63,918 nt of DNA. It comes from an uncultured Selenomonadales bacterium. GTDB taxonomy: Bacteria; Bacillota; Negativicutes; Selenomonadales; Selenomonadaceae. The position numbers were made by a program, and so were the translations under genes. Every line of letters starts with the position of its first letter. Position 1 is the stretch's first letter. The DNA lies in the NCBI GenBank assembly GCA_947165145.1, contig CAMUZG010000010.1, forward strand, positions 1 through 63,918. Reading direction: 5' to 3'. The notes below the pieces were generated by a model. That model had not been told where the DNA came from and searched no databases. It saw nothing but the letters and a program-made list of their open reading frames with translations. Positions 8,427 through 16,761 of the stretch are shown here, one piece after another.

Positions 8427-8642
8427 ATGAAGAGTGAAGATTTTATCAAACAACTCGTCGAACTGATGGACACCGACGCCAAAATAAATTTGTCGACAAA
8501 ACTTGCCGACGTGGAAGATTGGGACTCGCTCAGCATGGTATCATTCTTCTCATTCTGCAACACCACGCTCAAACGCCACGTTACGCCCGACGAAATCAAA
8601 TCTGCGCGGACAGTCGAAGATTTATTCAAGCTGGTGAGTTGA
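8427..8642 (+). CDS. Acyl carrier protein-like protein
   Basis: The 71-residue protein is the size of a free-standing ACP and has the helix pattern of the family. The DSLS motif (DWDSLSMVSF) places the likely phosphopantetheine serine at residue 34. It is not the fatty-acid ACP by context: it sits between an LbH acetyltransferase and a giant ATPase, and the downstream start is one base beyond its stop. This arrangement suggests a dedicated carrier for acyl transfer in the cassette. Whether it is pantetheinylated cannot be seen. Confidence 0.75.
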   Translation: MKSEDFIKQLVELMDTDAKINLSTKLADVEDWDSLSMVSFFSFCNTTLKRHVTPDEIKSARTVEDLFKLVS

Positions 8643-8643
8643 T

Positions 8644-11600
8644 ATGGCGAACGCGTATTTCCCGATGCTACCCAAAGTCAACGAGGACGCTACAAAGTTC
8701 CTCAAAGACCAAGCGGGCATTTGGAAGGAAACCGACATAAATTTTTTGCAGGGACTAGCGAACAGTCTCGATTGCGGCGAATCAATCCGTGACATGGGCG
8801 CAGTCGATTCAATCCCCGACATGTGGGCACGACCTCTGTTGTTCAAAATGGCTTTGTTCGACGCCGACCCAACACGAGAATTCATCACGGGCTTGCACGA
8901 AAAAGTTCGTGGCGAATGGCGGGCACTGCTGGCAATGCTCGCGCTTAAAGAATTCAAACAGCTCGACCTCAAAGCCGAACAAATTAATCTGCTCGAAGAC
9001 AATTCCGACCTTGCGAAAATTTTAAAGTCGCTCGCGCCGCAAGAATCATTGACGGGCAACAAAAAGGCTTGGCTCACCGACGTTTACATCATCACGTTCA
9101 ACGGTCTGCCGCTCGCAATAACTTCGCCGACAACGCTCGTGACCTGTGCCGCCGATTATGAAGAAATTTTTGCGGGAAAACTTCTCACGCCGTGGAGCAG
9201 CAATCAACGCACATTGACCGACCCGATAAATTTTTTGTCGTCAGCAGAACTTGCCGCGCTCAAAATTTGGCTTGCTAACCTTTACGAAAAAATTCAGCGT
9301 CTTGACAAAAACGGTGCTCGTGCCAAAGAAATTTCAAACTCGTTGCTCAAATGCCTTGCCGACTACGAACGCGACATTTCCGCAAATTCGGCGGCGACTT
9401 TTGAATTTGTGCCGTCTAACATGAATTTGCACGTGGGAATTGCCCGCCTGCTTGACGAAACGATTAAAGGACGTGCGCCGCGTTTTGAGGATTCAGCTGT
9501 GCGATTGCTCACGCCGAAAAAAAATCTGTTGCTCGTGTCGCCCGAACTCGTCCGCGACTTTGCACGGTTTGAAGGCGTTGACGCGTCTCGGCTCGTCGTG
9601 TGGCAGGGAATCAGTGCGAACGAAATCACTGACGCCAAACTCACCGACAGAAAAAAAATCGGGCGCACAATTCTCGGCGGCGTGGAATTTCGTCGACCTG
9701 AAGATTTTTTTCATAAGCGCATGGCTGTCGTTGAGCCGGCAAATGCTTTCCCGAATTCGCCGCAAATCAAAGGCATTGAGACGTTGAGCGAAACGGACTT
9801 GACGCCGATATTGCCGATTAAGCGCGAGCTGTTGGAATTGTTCACGCCCGACGAAATTTCTGCGCGGCTGTCAATCAGTGACGACACGGAGAATTTTTAT
9901 CTGCATTTCCTGTTCCCGTTGAGCGGCATGAACGGCGACGGGGAAAATTTCCGTTGGACGAAGACTTATCCGAAACGCGATTTGATTTATATCGACCAGG
10001 CGGTGCCCGTCGCGGAGATTTATCCAAATTTTCAACGCGCAGATTGGAAAAATTATTTCATGTACTACGAAAATTATCGTGCTCAAGCCGACAACGACGC
10101 GCTTGCCTCCGACATATATTTTCTTGCGCCGCTGAACGGCAACGGGGAAAATTTTTTGGCGAATCGTTTCACGGTCAAGCTCGACGATTTTCCCGACGCT
10201 CTCGTTTGCACGTACAATCCTCCACCGCACATCGGCAACGCGCCGTTTGAAGTCGGAATTATTTTCCTCGACAAACCGCGACTCATTGACCGCAACCCTG
10301 ACGTGACGTGGAAAATCGGCGTCGACTTCGGCACAAGCTCGACAATGATTTTCTTCGCCGAAAACAATCGTGAACCGCAACCGCTGAACTTTGAACCGCG
10401 ACTGTTTCAAATCACGGCAAGCGGCGGTGCACGGGCACAAACTTATCGGCATTTCATTCCGTCACAAATTCCCGCGCGGGCTGACGGCTCGTTTTTAAGC
10501 ATTTTCCACTTGCTGAACCTCGGCGAGTTGTCGGAAGTGCGACCGCTCATTGACGGGCATGTTTTCCTGCTGAGTTCCGAGAACACGCGAGTTTTTGAGC
10601 AGTTCGCCGCGCAGATTGACGCGAATTTGAAATGGGCTGACGATGACCGGCAACGGCGCAAGTCTGCGGCTTATATCGGACAAATTTGTTTGCAGGCGGC
10701 GGCTGAAGCTGCGGCTTGTGGTGCGGACGATGTGCAGTGGAATTTCTCCTATCCGACGGCTTTTCCTCAAGCGCAAAAAATTTCGTTCAAGGAAATTTGT
10801 CGCGACACTGTCAACGGTGCGGTAAAATTTTGGGCGGAGAGCAAAGCTGCGGCTTACCACTTCAACAAACTCGACGGCAAAGTCGGCAACTTCGCGCAAG
10901 GAGCAGTTTGCGTCGACATAGGCGCGGGCACAACCGACATCAGCATAATCAGCGGCGAGACGCCCCGCATTGTCTATCACACGTCGATTCGCTACGCCGC
11001 AAGAGAAATGTTCAAGCCGATTTACGACAATTACGAGCTGTTCGCGGGCGAAAAAATTTCCTTCGACAAATTGCGCGACGAAACTCAACGCCAGGCAGTC
11101 ATTGATGCTGATATGCGCGAGCACAGCGAAAAATATTTGGCGGACTTGAAATTTAAGACGGGGCGCGAACAGATTAAGAACGTTCTGCAGGCAGCACAAT
11201 TCGCGACGGCGGGATTGTTTCATTACATCGGAGAGCTTGTGAAAATTTTGCACAACGACGGCACTTACCGCGAATCAAAAATTCCTTACGTGTTCGTCGG
11301 CGGCAACGGTGCAAGAATTTTCCGTTGGCTGACGGGCGGCGGCGAACTCGACGGCAACATTTATCTCAACGTCCTTGAAAATATTTTCGTCGCGGCGAGC
11401 GGTCTCGAAGGCTACAGGAAGTTCAACCTGCATTTGAGCGCGCAACCTAAAATCGAAGTCGCGGCGGGCATGATTGTCGAGCCGCCCGCGAATGATGATG
11501 AGTTCTTCGACACTGACAGGATTAATCGCGAAATGTTCGGCGAGGCTGATGAAATTATTCGTTCGGCGGTCGCGGCGGGCGCAGATTTTATTCAAGACGG

Positions 11601-12351
11601 TGAACAGCAATCGGCGGACGCTTTCATTTGCGCACACGATATTTCCGCCGGCATGACGATTTCCACTTTGCACGAGTTCAAAACTTTTGTTGAACGTTTC
11701 AACGCCGCGCAGAAGACGTGGTCGGAAGGAATTGCCTTCGACGACGACGCGACCGAAGATCTTATCCGTGACGCGAACAATTTCTTTGTCGACAAGCGCG
11801 GACGTGACGTTAAGATTTTGTCGGTTGAGCCGGTCTTTATCGTCGAACTCAAACTTTTTCTGCCGCACATCACGTCAAAGAGCATGTCGCCGAAAATTTC
11901 TATCGACGAAAAAAAATCGCCGCGTGAGACGAACTCAATCGGCGAAAACTTTGTTAACGAATTCAACGTGCTGGAGAAACTCAGCGGTTACAGTGCTCGG
12001 CAGGCGCGTGAAAAATTTTTGCGTCGTCATAGAATTCGGGCGTTCAACTGCGGCAACGTTGAAGAGCGCATGAATCATCCGAAACTTGCGCCGACGTTTG
12101 TCGAAGCAAAGAGCGTTGCGGGCGGAGATTTTTGGGCTTATGCTGTCGAGGGCAACACCTTCGCGGTCGTGCCGAACTTGAAAACTTACACGGAAAATCA
12201 TCACACGGAGCGGGCGTTCGGTTTGGTATTCGAGTCGAACTTTGCGGGCGGAAATTATTCGCGGCTACGTGTGGAGCGTGCGGCAATCTTTGAACTCGTC
12301 GACAATGTTTGGAAGCTCAAGCAGGCGGGCAAAATCATTTTGACCAAATGA
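8644..12351 (+). CDS. Giant actin/Hsp70-fold ATPase with unrecognised N- and C-terminal domains
   Basis: The 1235-residue soluble protein has three parts. Residues 1 to about 550 match nothing I recognise. A nucleotide-binding core of actin/Hsp70/sugar-kinase type follows: phosphate-1 VDFGTSST (560-567), phosphate-2 VDIGAGTTDIS (757-767) and an adenosine-type motif VFVGGNGARIF (883-893). A C-terminal region from about 1130 (AFNCGNVEERMNHPKLAPTF, GGDFWAY, RAAIFELVDNVWKL) resembles a domain I have met in other uncharacterised bacterial proteins but cannot name. The ATPase motifs look intact. No transmembrane helix or signal peptide is seen. It is translationally coupled to the ACP gene (TGATATG). 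Its role is unknown; a chaperone-like or cytoskeletal scaffold for the acyltransferase/ACP pair is one guess. SrfB-like Hsp70 proteins are an alternative comparison. Confidence 0.7.
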   Translation: MANAYFPMLPKVNEDATKFLKDQAGIWKETDINFLQGLANSLDCGESIRDMGAVDSIPDMWARPLLFKMALFDADPTREFITGLHEKVRGEWRALLAMLALKEFKQLDLKAEQINLLEDNSDLAKILKSLAPQESLTGNKKAWLTDVYIITFNGLPLAITSPTTLVTCAADYEEIFAGKLLTPWSSNQRTLTDPINFLSSAELAALKIWLANLYEKIQRLDKNGARAKEISNSLLKCLADYERDISANSAATFEFVPSNMNLHVGIARLLDETIKGRAPRFEDSAVRLLTPKKNLLLVSPELVRDFARFEGVDASRLVVWQGISANEITDAKLTDRKKIGRTILGGVEFRRPEDFFHKRMAVVEPANAFPNSPQIKGIETLSETDLTPILPIKRELLELFTPDEISARLSISDDTENFYLHFLFPLSGMNGDGENFRWTKTYPKRDLIYIDQAVPVAEIYPNFQRADWKNYFMYYENYRAQADNDALASDIYFLAPLNGNGENFLANRFTVKLDDFPDALVCTYNPPPHIGNAPFEVGIIFLDKPRLIDRNPDVTWKIGVDFGTSSTMIFFAENNREPQPLNFEPRLFQITASGGARAQTYRHFIPSQIPARADGSFLSIFHLLNLGELSEVRPLIDGHVFLLSSENTRVFEQFAAQIDANLKWADDDRQRRKSAAYIGQICLQAAAEAAACGADDVQWNFSYPTAFPQAQKISFKEICRDTVNGAVKFWAESKAAAYHFNKLDGKVGNFAQGAVCVDIGAGTTDISIISGETPRIVYHTSIRYAAREMFKPIYDNYELFAGEKISFDKLRDETQRQAVIDADMREHSEKYLADLKFKTGREQIKNVLQAAQFATAGLFHYIGELVKILHNDGTYRESKIPYVFVGGNGARIFRWLTGGGELDGNIYLNVLENIFVAASGLEGYRKFNLHLSAQPKIEVAAGMIVEPPANDDEFFDTDRINREMFGEADEIIRSAVAAGADFIQDGEQQSADAFICAHDISAGMTISTLHEFKTFVERFNAAQKTWSEGIAFDDDATEDLIRDANNFFVDKRGRDVKILSVEPVFIVELKLFLPHITSKSMSPKISIDEKKSPRETNSIGENFVNEFNVLEKLSGYSARQAREKFLRRHRIRAFNCGNVEERMNHPKLAPTFVEAKSVAGGDFWAYAVEGNTFAVVPNLKTYTENHHTERAFGLVFESNFAGGNYSRLRVERAAIFELVDNVWKLKQAGKIILTK

Positions 12352-12365
12352 CGGCGGCAGAAATT

Positions 12366-13325
12366 TTAAAGTTCTTTACGCAAAAGATACAGGAAGAACG
12401 GCGCACCGAGCATCGCCATCAAAATTCCGACGGGCAATTCTGTTGGCGCGAAAATCGTTCGTGCGAATGTGTCGCTGATTGTGACAACTGCCGCTCCTAA
12501 AAATGCCGCGCCTGGCAACAAAATTCGATAATCCGAGCCGAGAATCAATCGCGCCGTGTGAGGGACAATCAATCCGACGAAGCCCAACAATCCGACAACG
12601 CACACTGCCGACGCCGCTAACAGTGCCGCAATCGCCGTTAAAATTGTTCGTACAAGATTGACGCGCAAGCCGAGACCTTTGGCAACTTCATCGCCGAGTT
12701 GTAGGACGTTCAAATTCTGTGCCGCCAAAAATGTCGCGAACGTTCCCGCGATTGAGTACGGCAATAAAATCTCAACGTGTTGCCACGAACGAGCCGATAA
12801 GCCGCCGACCATCCACAGTAACGCGCCGTGAACTCTGTCGCTGTAGAAAATCAGTAATGCCGATATTCCCGCGCCGAGGAATGCACTGACTGCCACGCCC
12901 GCCAAAATCACGCGGATTGGTCGAATGCCGTCCTTCCACGCTAAAATATAAATCAACGTCGCGGCAGACATCGCGCCGACGAAAGCCGCAGGTGTCATCA
13001 AAAATCCCGCGTCGCCGAAAATCATCATTACGAAAATCCCGAAAAGTCCCGCGCCCGACGATATGCCGATTATGTGCGGGTCAGCCAACGGATTTTTCAT
13101 CACCGCCTGCAATATCGCGCCCGACAGCGACAAGTTCACGCCGACGAGTATTGCGACGATTGTCCGCGGCAGACGAATGTTTTCGAGGATTTGACGTTGC
13201 GTTTCGTTGATTGGTGCCGTGCCGAATATTTGCGCCGTCGTGATGTCAACCGAGCCATTAATCAAGCTTAAAAAAAATGCGACGACTGCCGCCGCACAGA
13301 TTAACAAAAATTTTATCGTTCTCAT
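12366..13325 (-). CDS. FecCD/BtuC-type ABC transporter permease (orphan)
   Basis: This 319-residue protein has about nine hydrophobic helices and the FecCD signatures: LRLPRTIVAILVG-like (here NIRLPRTIVAILVG), GAILQAVMKNPLADPHIIGIS, and GFVGLIVPHTARLILG. The family moves siderophores, haem or cobalamin across the inner membrane with an ATPase and a binding protein, and neither is in this window. The ATG has no Shine-Dalgarno site and overlaps the stop of an upstream open segment (ATGA at 13325-13322), as in coupled operons. The 5' partner now appears truncated. Confidence 0.88.
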   Translation of the reverse strand: MRTIKFLLICAAAVVAFFLSLINGSVDITTAQIFGTAPINETQRQILENIRLPRTIVAILVGVNLSLSGAILQAVMKNPLADPHIIGISSGAGLFGIFVMMIFGDAGFLMTPAAFVGAMSAATLIYILAWKDGIRPIRVILAGVAVSAFLGAGISALLIFYSDRVHGALLWMVGGLSARSWQHVEILLPYSIAGTFATFLAAQNLNVLQLGDEVAKGLGLRVNLVRTILTAIAALLAASAVCVVGLLGFVGLIVPHTARLILGSDYRILLPGAAFLGAAVVTISDTFARTIFAPTELPVGILMAMLGAPFFLYLLRKEL

Positions 13326-13414
13326 AAATATTTTTCGGTTTTATAATCGTCGACAAACTTAATCGCGTTGCGGTTGAGCGTGTCGACTAATTTATTTCTC
13401 GATTGTTCAAGCGA
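13322..13414 (-). pseudogene. C-terminal remnant of a gene formerly upstream of the FecCD permease
   Basis: In the frame coupled by ATGA to the permease, 30 codons stay open (…RNKLVDTLNRNAIKFVDDY…KYL) back to a TAG at 13415-13417. The peptide looks protein-like and the overlap is the type seen between real operon genes. I infer a deleted partner, perhaps the binding protein or ATPase, but the segment is too short to identify and may be chance. Confidence 0.35.
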
Positions 13415-13438
13415 CTAGAGACTGTTGATATAATTTAG

Positions 13439-13458
13439 CAGTGACGGTTATTTTTCCG
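13439..13458 (+). repeat. Element C copy 1 (20-bp dispersed repeat)
   Basis: CAGTGACGGTTATTTTTCCG differs at two bases from the copies at 50402-50421 (inverted) and 56012-56031. It lies in the 274-base gap between the permease and lpxI, next to the truncated reading frame. I see no other feature in that gap. Confidence 0.6.
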
Positions 13459-13599
13459 CCTGACATTGTTGCCGCGCGCTTGACGTAGCTTACTACGCCG
13501 TCGTGCTTGCGCCTTGTCAGTCGAAAAAATTCCTCGTCACATACTGTTTCCGACTTTACCAACTCGCTCAATGAATCAACTTAAACGAATCGCTAATTC

Positions 13600-14403
13600 T
13601 CACAGTGCGACGACGGCGATACCGTTTGCGTCAGCAAGAGCAATCATCTGTTTGCGGTCGACGAGAAGAGTTTTGCCCGCCTCGATAGCCAAAGCAGTCG
13701 CGCCGACTTTTATCATATGTTCGACGGTTTGATAACCGACAGCGGGCACGTCAAAACGATTATCCTGTTGCGGTTTAGAAACTTTGACGACAACTGCGCC
13801 GCCGTTCGCCAATCTGCTACCGCGTTCAATGCAAGCGTCAGTGCCTTCGATTGCCTCCAACGCCATGACCGCATGATTTTTAACGACGACGGTTTGACCG
13901 ATGTCCAAACGTCCGAGTTCTTTTGCGATACGGAAGCCGAATTCCATGTCTTTACGTTCAGCGTCAGTTGGTTCGCGTTGAGAGAGTGTCCCACGGTGCG
14001 GCATGAGTTTGCGAATCAACACGGTTTGGTCGAAGGCTTGCATACCCGCCTTTGCCAATTCGCGCACGAACGCCATCATGATTGTATCGTCTTTGCGGTC
14101 GGGCAAGCTCATGATAAGTTGCAACATGTGAGCGTCGGGTTGCACCGCGCCGTTGAAGAGCAGTTGTTTGGTGACCTTGCCGATCATTATGACTTTTTGG
14201 ATTTGATTGCGTTGCAGGTAGTTGAGAATTGCGTCGAGTTGCGCGACGCTGATGAATTGATAATCTTTAGAGTATTGAGCGATTTGCGGGTCGCTGTCGG
14301 GTAGCAAGCCGACTGAATAGACTTCGTAGCCGATATTGACTGCGGCACGTGCACATTCGACGGGCAATTTACCTGCGCCCGCCAATATTCCGAGTTTTTC
14401 CAT
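13600..14403 (-). CDS. lpxI: UDP-2,3-diacylglucosamine pyrophosphatase LpxI
   Basis: LpxI hydrolyses UDP-2,3-diacylglucosamine to lipid X, the fourth step of lipid A synthesis, and replaces LpxH in many bacteria. The 267-residue protein starts KLGILAGAGKLPVE. It has the family segments VIMIGKVTKQLLF, LMPHRGTLSQREPT and a C-terminal GATALAIEAGKTLLVDR. I chose ATG 14403, six bases after GGAGGT; the upstream ATG at 14439 lacks a site. It is last in lpxC-fabZ-lpxA-lpxI; no lpxB or lpxD is in this window. Confidence 0.92.
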   Translation of the reverse strand: MEKLGILAGAGKLPVECARAAVNIGYEVYSVGLLPDSDPQIAQYSKDYQFISVAQLDAILNYLQRNQIQKVIMIGKVTKQLLFNGAVQPDAHMLQLIMSLPDRKDDTIMMAFVRELAKAGMQAFDQTVLIRKLMPHRGTLSQREPTDAERKDMEFGFRIAKELGRLDIGQTVVVKNHAVMALEAIEGTDACIERGSRLANGGAVVVKVSKPQQDNRFDVPAVGYQTVEHMIKVGATALAIEAGKTLLVDRKQMIALADANGIAVVAL

Positions 14404-14418
14404 TTCATGACCTCCCGT

Positions 14419-14459
14419 TGAGGAATGTGGAATTATCAAACCTATAACCTATAACCTAA
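14419..14459. repeat. Variant heptamer repeat (AACCTAT type)
   Basis: A GGAATGTGGAATT unit is followed by three AACCTAT-type heptamers. It fills the lpxA-lpxI junction and looks like a drifted member of the same class. Confidence 0.55.
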
Positions 14460-14461
14460 AA

Positions 14462-15289
14462 TCACTTGTCGTCAAAATCGCGGCGTTCGCGGCAAATACC
14501 ACGTTCGGCATTGCGCAGGAATCGCAGGAAGTGTTCAACCTCTTCGCAAGAGTCAACCTCCTGCTCGATAACGGCAATCGCTTCCGGCAAGCTCAAGCCC
14601 GACCGATAAAGAATTTTGTACGCCTTCTTGATGAGCCGCCGACTTTCAAGCGGAATGCCTGCCCGCGATATGCCGACGTTGTTCAAGCCGACGACCTTTG
14701 CGGGGTGACCGTCGACCAGCGTATAAGGCACGACATCTTGAACAAGTTTGCTCATGCCGCCGACCATTGCGTTGCGCCCGATTTTAACAAATTGGTGGAC
14801 GCCAGCCATGCCGCCAATAACGACTCGGTCTTCGACGATAGCGTGACCCGAACAACTTGCCAAGTTCGACATGATGACGCGGTTGCCGAGCGTGCAGTTG
14901 TGCGCGATGTGAACGTAAGCCATTAACAGGCAGTCGCTACCGACGCGGGTTTCATTGCCTTCGCCCGTTGCGCGGTGAATTGTTGCGCCTTCGCGGATTG
15001 TCGTCCTGTCGCCGATAATCGTGCAACTTTGTTCGCCTTTGAATTTCAAATCTTGCGGTTCGGCACCGACCGACGCGAATTGAAAAACTCTACAGCCTTT
15101 GCCGAGCGTTGTCCATCTGTCGATGACGACATGCGGACCGATAACGGAATCGTCGCCAATTTCCACCTCGTCGCCGATAACGCTGTAGGGACCGATTGTG
15201 ACGTTGTTGCCGAGTTTTGCGCTACTTGAGACGACCGCGCTTGGATGAATCGTGCCGACGGATTCTTCGTTGTTTTCCAGTTTCATCAT
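14462..15289 (-). CDS. lpxA: UDP-N-acetylglucosamine O-acyltransferase LpxA
   Basis: LpxA adds a 3-hydroxyacyl chain from ACP to UDP-GlcNAc, the first step of lipid A synthesis. The 275-residue protein opens with IHPSAVVSSSAKLG and continues with hexapeptide repeats typical of a left-handed beta-helix. The conserved MAYVHIAHNCTLGNRVIMSN segment contains the catalytic His. The C-terminal helical domain starts near residue 200. The start may be either of two adjacent ATGs. It lies between fabZ and lpxI. Confidence 0.95.
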   Translation of the reverse strand: MMKLENNEESVGTIHPSAVVSSSAKLGNNVTIGPYSVIGDEVEIGDDSVIGPHVVIDRWTTLGKGCRVFQFASVGAEPQDLKFKGEQSCTIIGDRTTIREGATIHRATGEGNETRVGSDCLLMAYVHIAHNCTLGNRVIMSNLASCSGHAIVEDRVVIGGMAGVHQFVKIGRNAMVGGMSKLVQDVVPYTLVDGHPAKVVGLNNVGISRAGIPLESRRLIKKAYKILYRSGLSLPEAIAVIEQEVDSCEEVEHFLRFLRNAERGICRERRDFDDK

Positions 15290-15302
15290 TTACATTACTC
15301 CC

Positions 15303-15387
15303 AAGGATTAGGTTAATAGGTTAGCAGGTTATTAGGTTAATAGACTAATAACCTATTTCCCTAATTCCCTAATAACCTAGTAACCTC
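15303..15387. repeat. Variant heptamer repeat (AGGTTAT/ATAACCT type)
   Basis: Tandem AGGTTAAT/AGGTTATT units (about 15309-15340) face AATAACCT units (15345-15387) and can pair as a hairpin. The unit differs from AATTAGG but the architecture and position between genes are the same. Confidence 0.65.
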
Positions 15388-15826
15388 AAAGTTCGTCTCG
15401 TCCTTTAAGCACGAAAGTAAAATCGGCAACGGCAACGAGTTTATCGTCAACGTAGCCGTCCGTGTGGAGCACGCCGAACAGTCCGCGCACCTTGACAATT
15501 TCAGCTTTGGTTATGAGCGTATCGCCCGGTACGACAACTTTTTTGAATTTGATGTTGTCCATGCCGCCGAAGAGTGCGATTTTGCCGCGATGTTCTTCAG
15601 GATAGAGCATTGCCACGCCGCCGACCTGCGCCATTGCTTCCAACTGCAACACACCCGGCATTATCGGATGACCCGGAAAATGTCCGCCGAATTGCGGCTC
15701 GTTCATTGTGATGTTCTTTAAGCCCGTCGCTGACTTGAAGGGGTCGATCTCCAAGATTCGGTCTACCAAGAGCATTGGCGGGCGGTGCGGCAAAATTTTC
15801 ATGATGTCTTCGATTTCCAATACCAT
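15386..15826 (-). CDS. fabZ: 3-hydroxyacyl-ACP dehydratase FabZ
   Basis: FabZ dehydrates 3-hydroxyacyl-ACP in fatty acid elongation and competes with LpxA for its substrate. The 146-residue protein has the hot-dog fold signatures LPHRPPMLLVDR and GHFPGHPIMPGVLQLEAMAQ, including the catalytic His and Glu. It starts at ATG 15826 after AAGGAG. The location between lpxC and lpxA is the usual one. Confidence 0.95.
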   Translation of the reverse strand: MVLEIEDIMKILPHRPPMLLVDRILEIDPFKSATGLKNITMNEPQFGGHFPGHPIMPGVLQLEAMAQVGGVAMLYPEEHRGKIALFGGMDNIKFKKVVVPGDTLITKAEIVKVRGLFGVLHTDGYVDDKLVAVADFTFVLKGRDEL

Positions 15827-15845
15827 TTATATCGCTCCTTTTTAT

Positions 15846-15893
15846 CAATGTGGAATTGGGAATTAGGAATTTGGAATTGTGATTCCACATTGT
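15846..15893. repeat. Heptamer inverted repeat between lpxC and fabZ
   Basis: CAATGTGGAATTGGG…AATT pairs with ATTCCACATTG at the other end: CAATGTGGAAT and ATTCCACATTG are exact inverted copies. It occupies the lpxC-fabZ junction. Confidence 0.75.
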
Positions 15894-16720
15894 TAAAGTT
15901 CTGAGAAAATTTTTTTTGCAAGCTGAGTGTTGAGCGCGTGACCCGACGCCGCCGCCACGATATGACAATCAAAAATGCCCGCAAGCCGCATATCGCCTAT
16001 AACGTCCAAAATTTTGTGGCGAACAAGTTCATCGGGATATTTCAATTCGTTGAGCCAGCCCGCGTCATTGTAGACGATAACATTTTCAATCGTGCCGCCC
16101 AAACCGAGTCCCATTGCCCGCAACGCGTCAATTTCCTTTTCGTAAGCGATTGTGCGTGCCGGAGCAATTTCGCGCTCGTAAATGTCTGCGGTTATCTCGA
16201 AGTCGGCGTATTGAATGCCAATCAACGGGTGCGGATTGACCGAAACGAAACTGACGCGGAAGCCGTCGTAAGGCAACGCCATGATGAATCGTTTACCGTC
16301 GTCGCCGTCAACGCGATAAATTTTTTCAAGCCGAATACTTTTCCGAGCCGCAGATTGTTCGACGATACCCGCCGATTGAATCATGCGGAAAAAGTCAATC
16401 GAATTGCCGTTGAGGACGGGCGGTTCCTCCGCGCTGATTTCAATTTCGCAGTTGTCGATTCGGCAGGCGTTTAGCGCGCTCAGCAGGTGTTCAACAGTGA
16501 AAACTTTTGCGCCGTTCTCTTCAAGTGTCGTTGCCCTCAAAGTCGCCGTAACGTTCGCGGCTGTCGCGTGAATCACAGGACGATTCGGCAAATCTGTTCG
16601 CAAAAAAATTATCCCGCTGTCGATGTCGCCAGGTTTCAATTCAAGCCGAACTTCTTTGCCTGAATGTAGCCCGACGCCGACGCAGGAAATTTTATTTTTT
16701 AAAGTCCGCTGTCTGAGCAA
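15893..16720 (-). CDS. lpxC: UDP-3-O-acyl-N-acetylglucosamine deacetylase LpxC
   Basis: LpxC is the zinc deacetylase that commits precursor to lipid A. The 275-residue protein begins QRTLKNKISCVGVGLHSG. It has the zinc-site segment VEHLLSAL and later HKILDVIGDMRLAG with the second histidine, plus AAASGHALN. It starts at TTG 16720, seven bases after AAAGGGGG. It is the first lipid A gene on the strand, with an extended -10 box about 33 bases upstream. Lipid A synthesis implies an LPS-type outer membrane. Confidence 0.94.
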   Translation of the reverse strand: MLRQRTLKNKISCVGVGLHSGKEVRLELKPGDIDSGIIFLRTDLPNRPVIHATAANVTATLRATTLEENGAKVFTVEHLLSALNACRIDNCEIEISAEEPPVLNGNSIDFFRMIQSAGIVEQSAARKSIRLEKIYRVDGDDGKRFIMALPYDGFRVSFVSVNPHPLIGIQYADFEITADIYEREIAPARTIAYEKEIDALRAMGLGLGGTIENVIVYNDAGWLNELKYPDELVRHKILDVIGDMRLAGIFDCHIVAAASGHALNTQLAKKIFSEL

Positions 16721-16752
16721 GACTTATCCCCCTTTCAAAAAAATTTCGGCTC

Positions 16753-16758
16753 ATTATA
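16753..16758 (-). promoter_or_regulatory. Extended -10 promoter for lpxC
   Basis: Read leftward, TGaTATAAT is a perfect extended -10 box about 33 bases before the lpxC start. The region 17 bases further upstream (TCGACG) is a poor -35. It overlaps the end of the preceding gene. Confidence 0.5.
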
Positions 16759-16761
16759 TCA

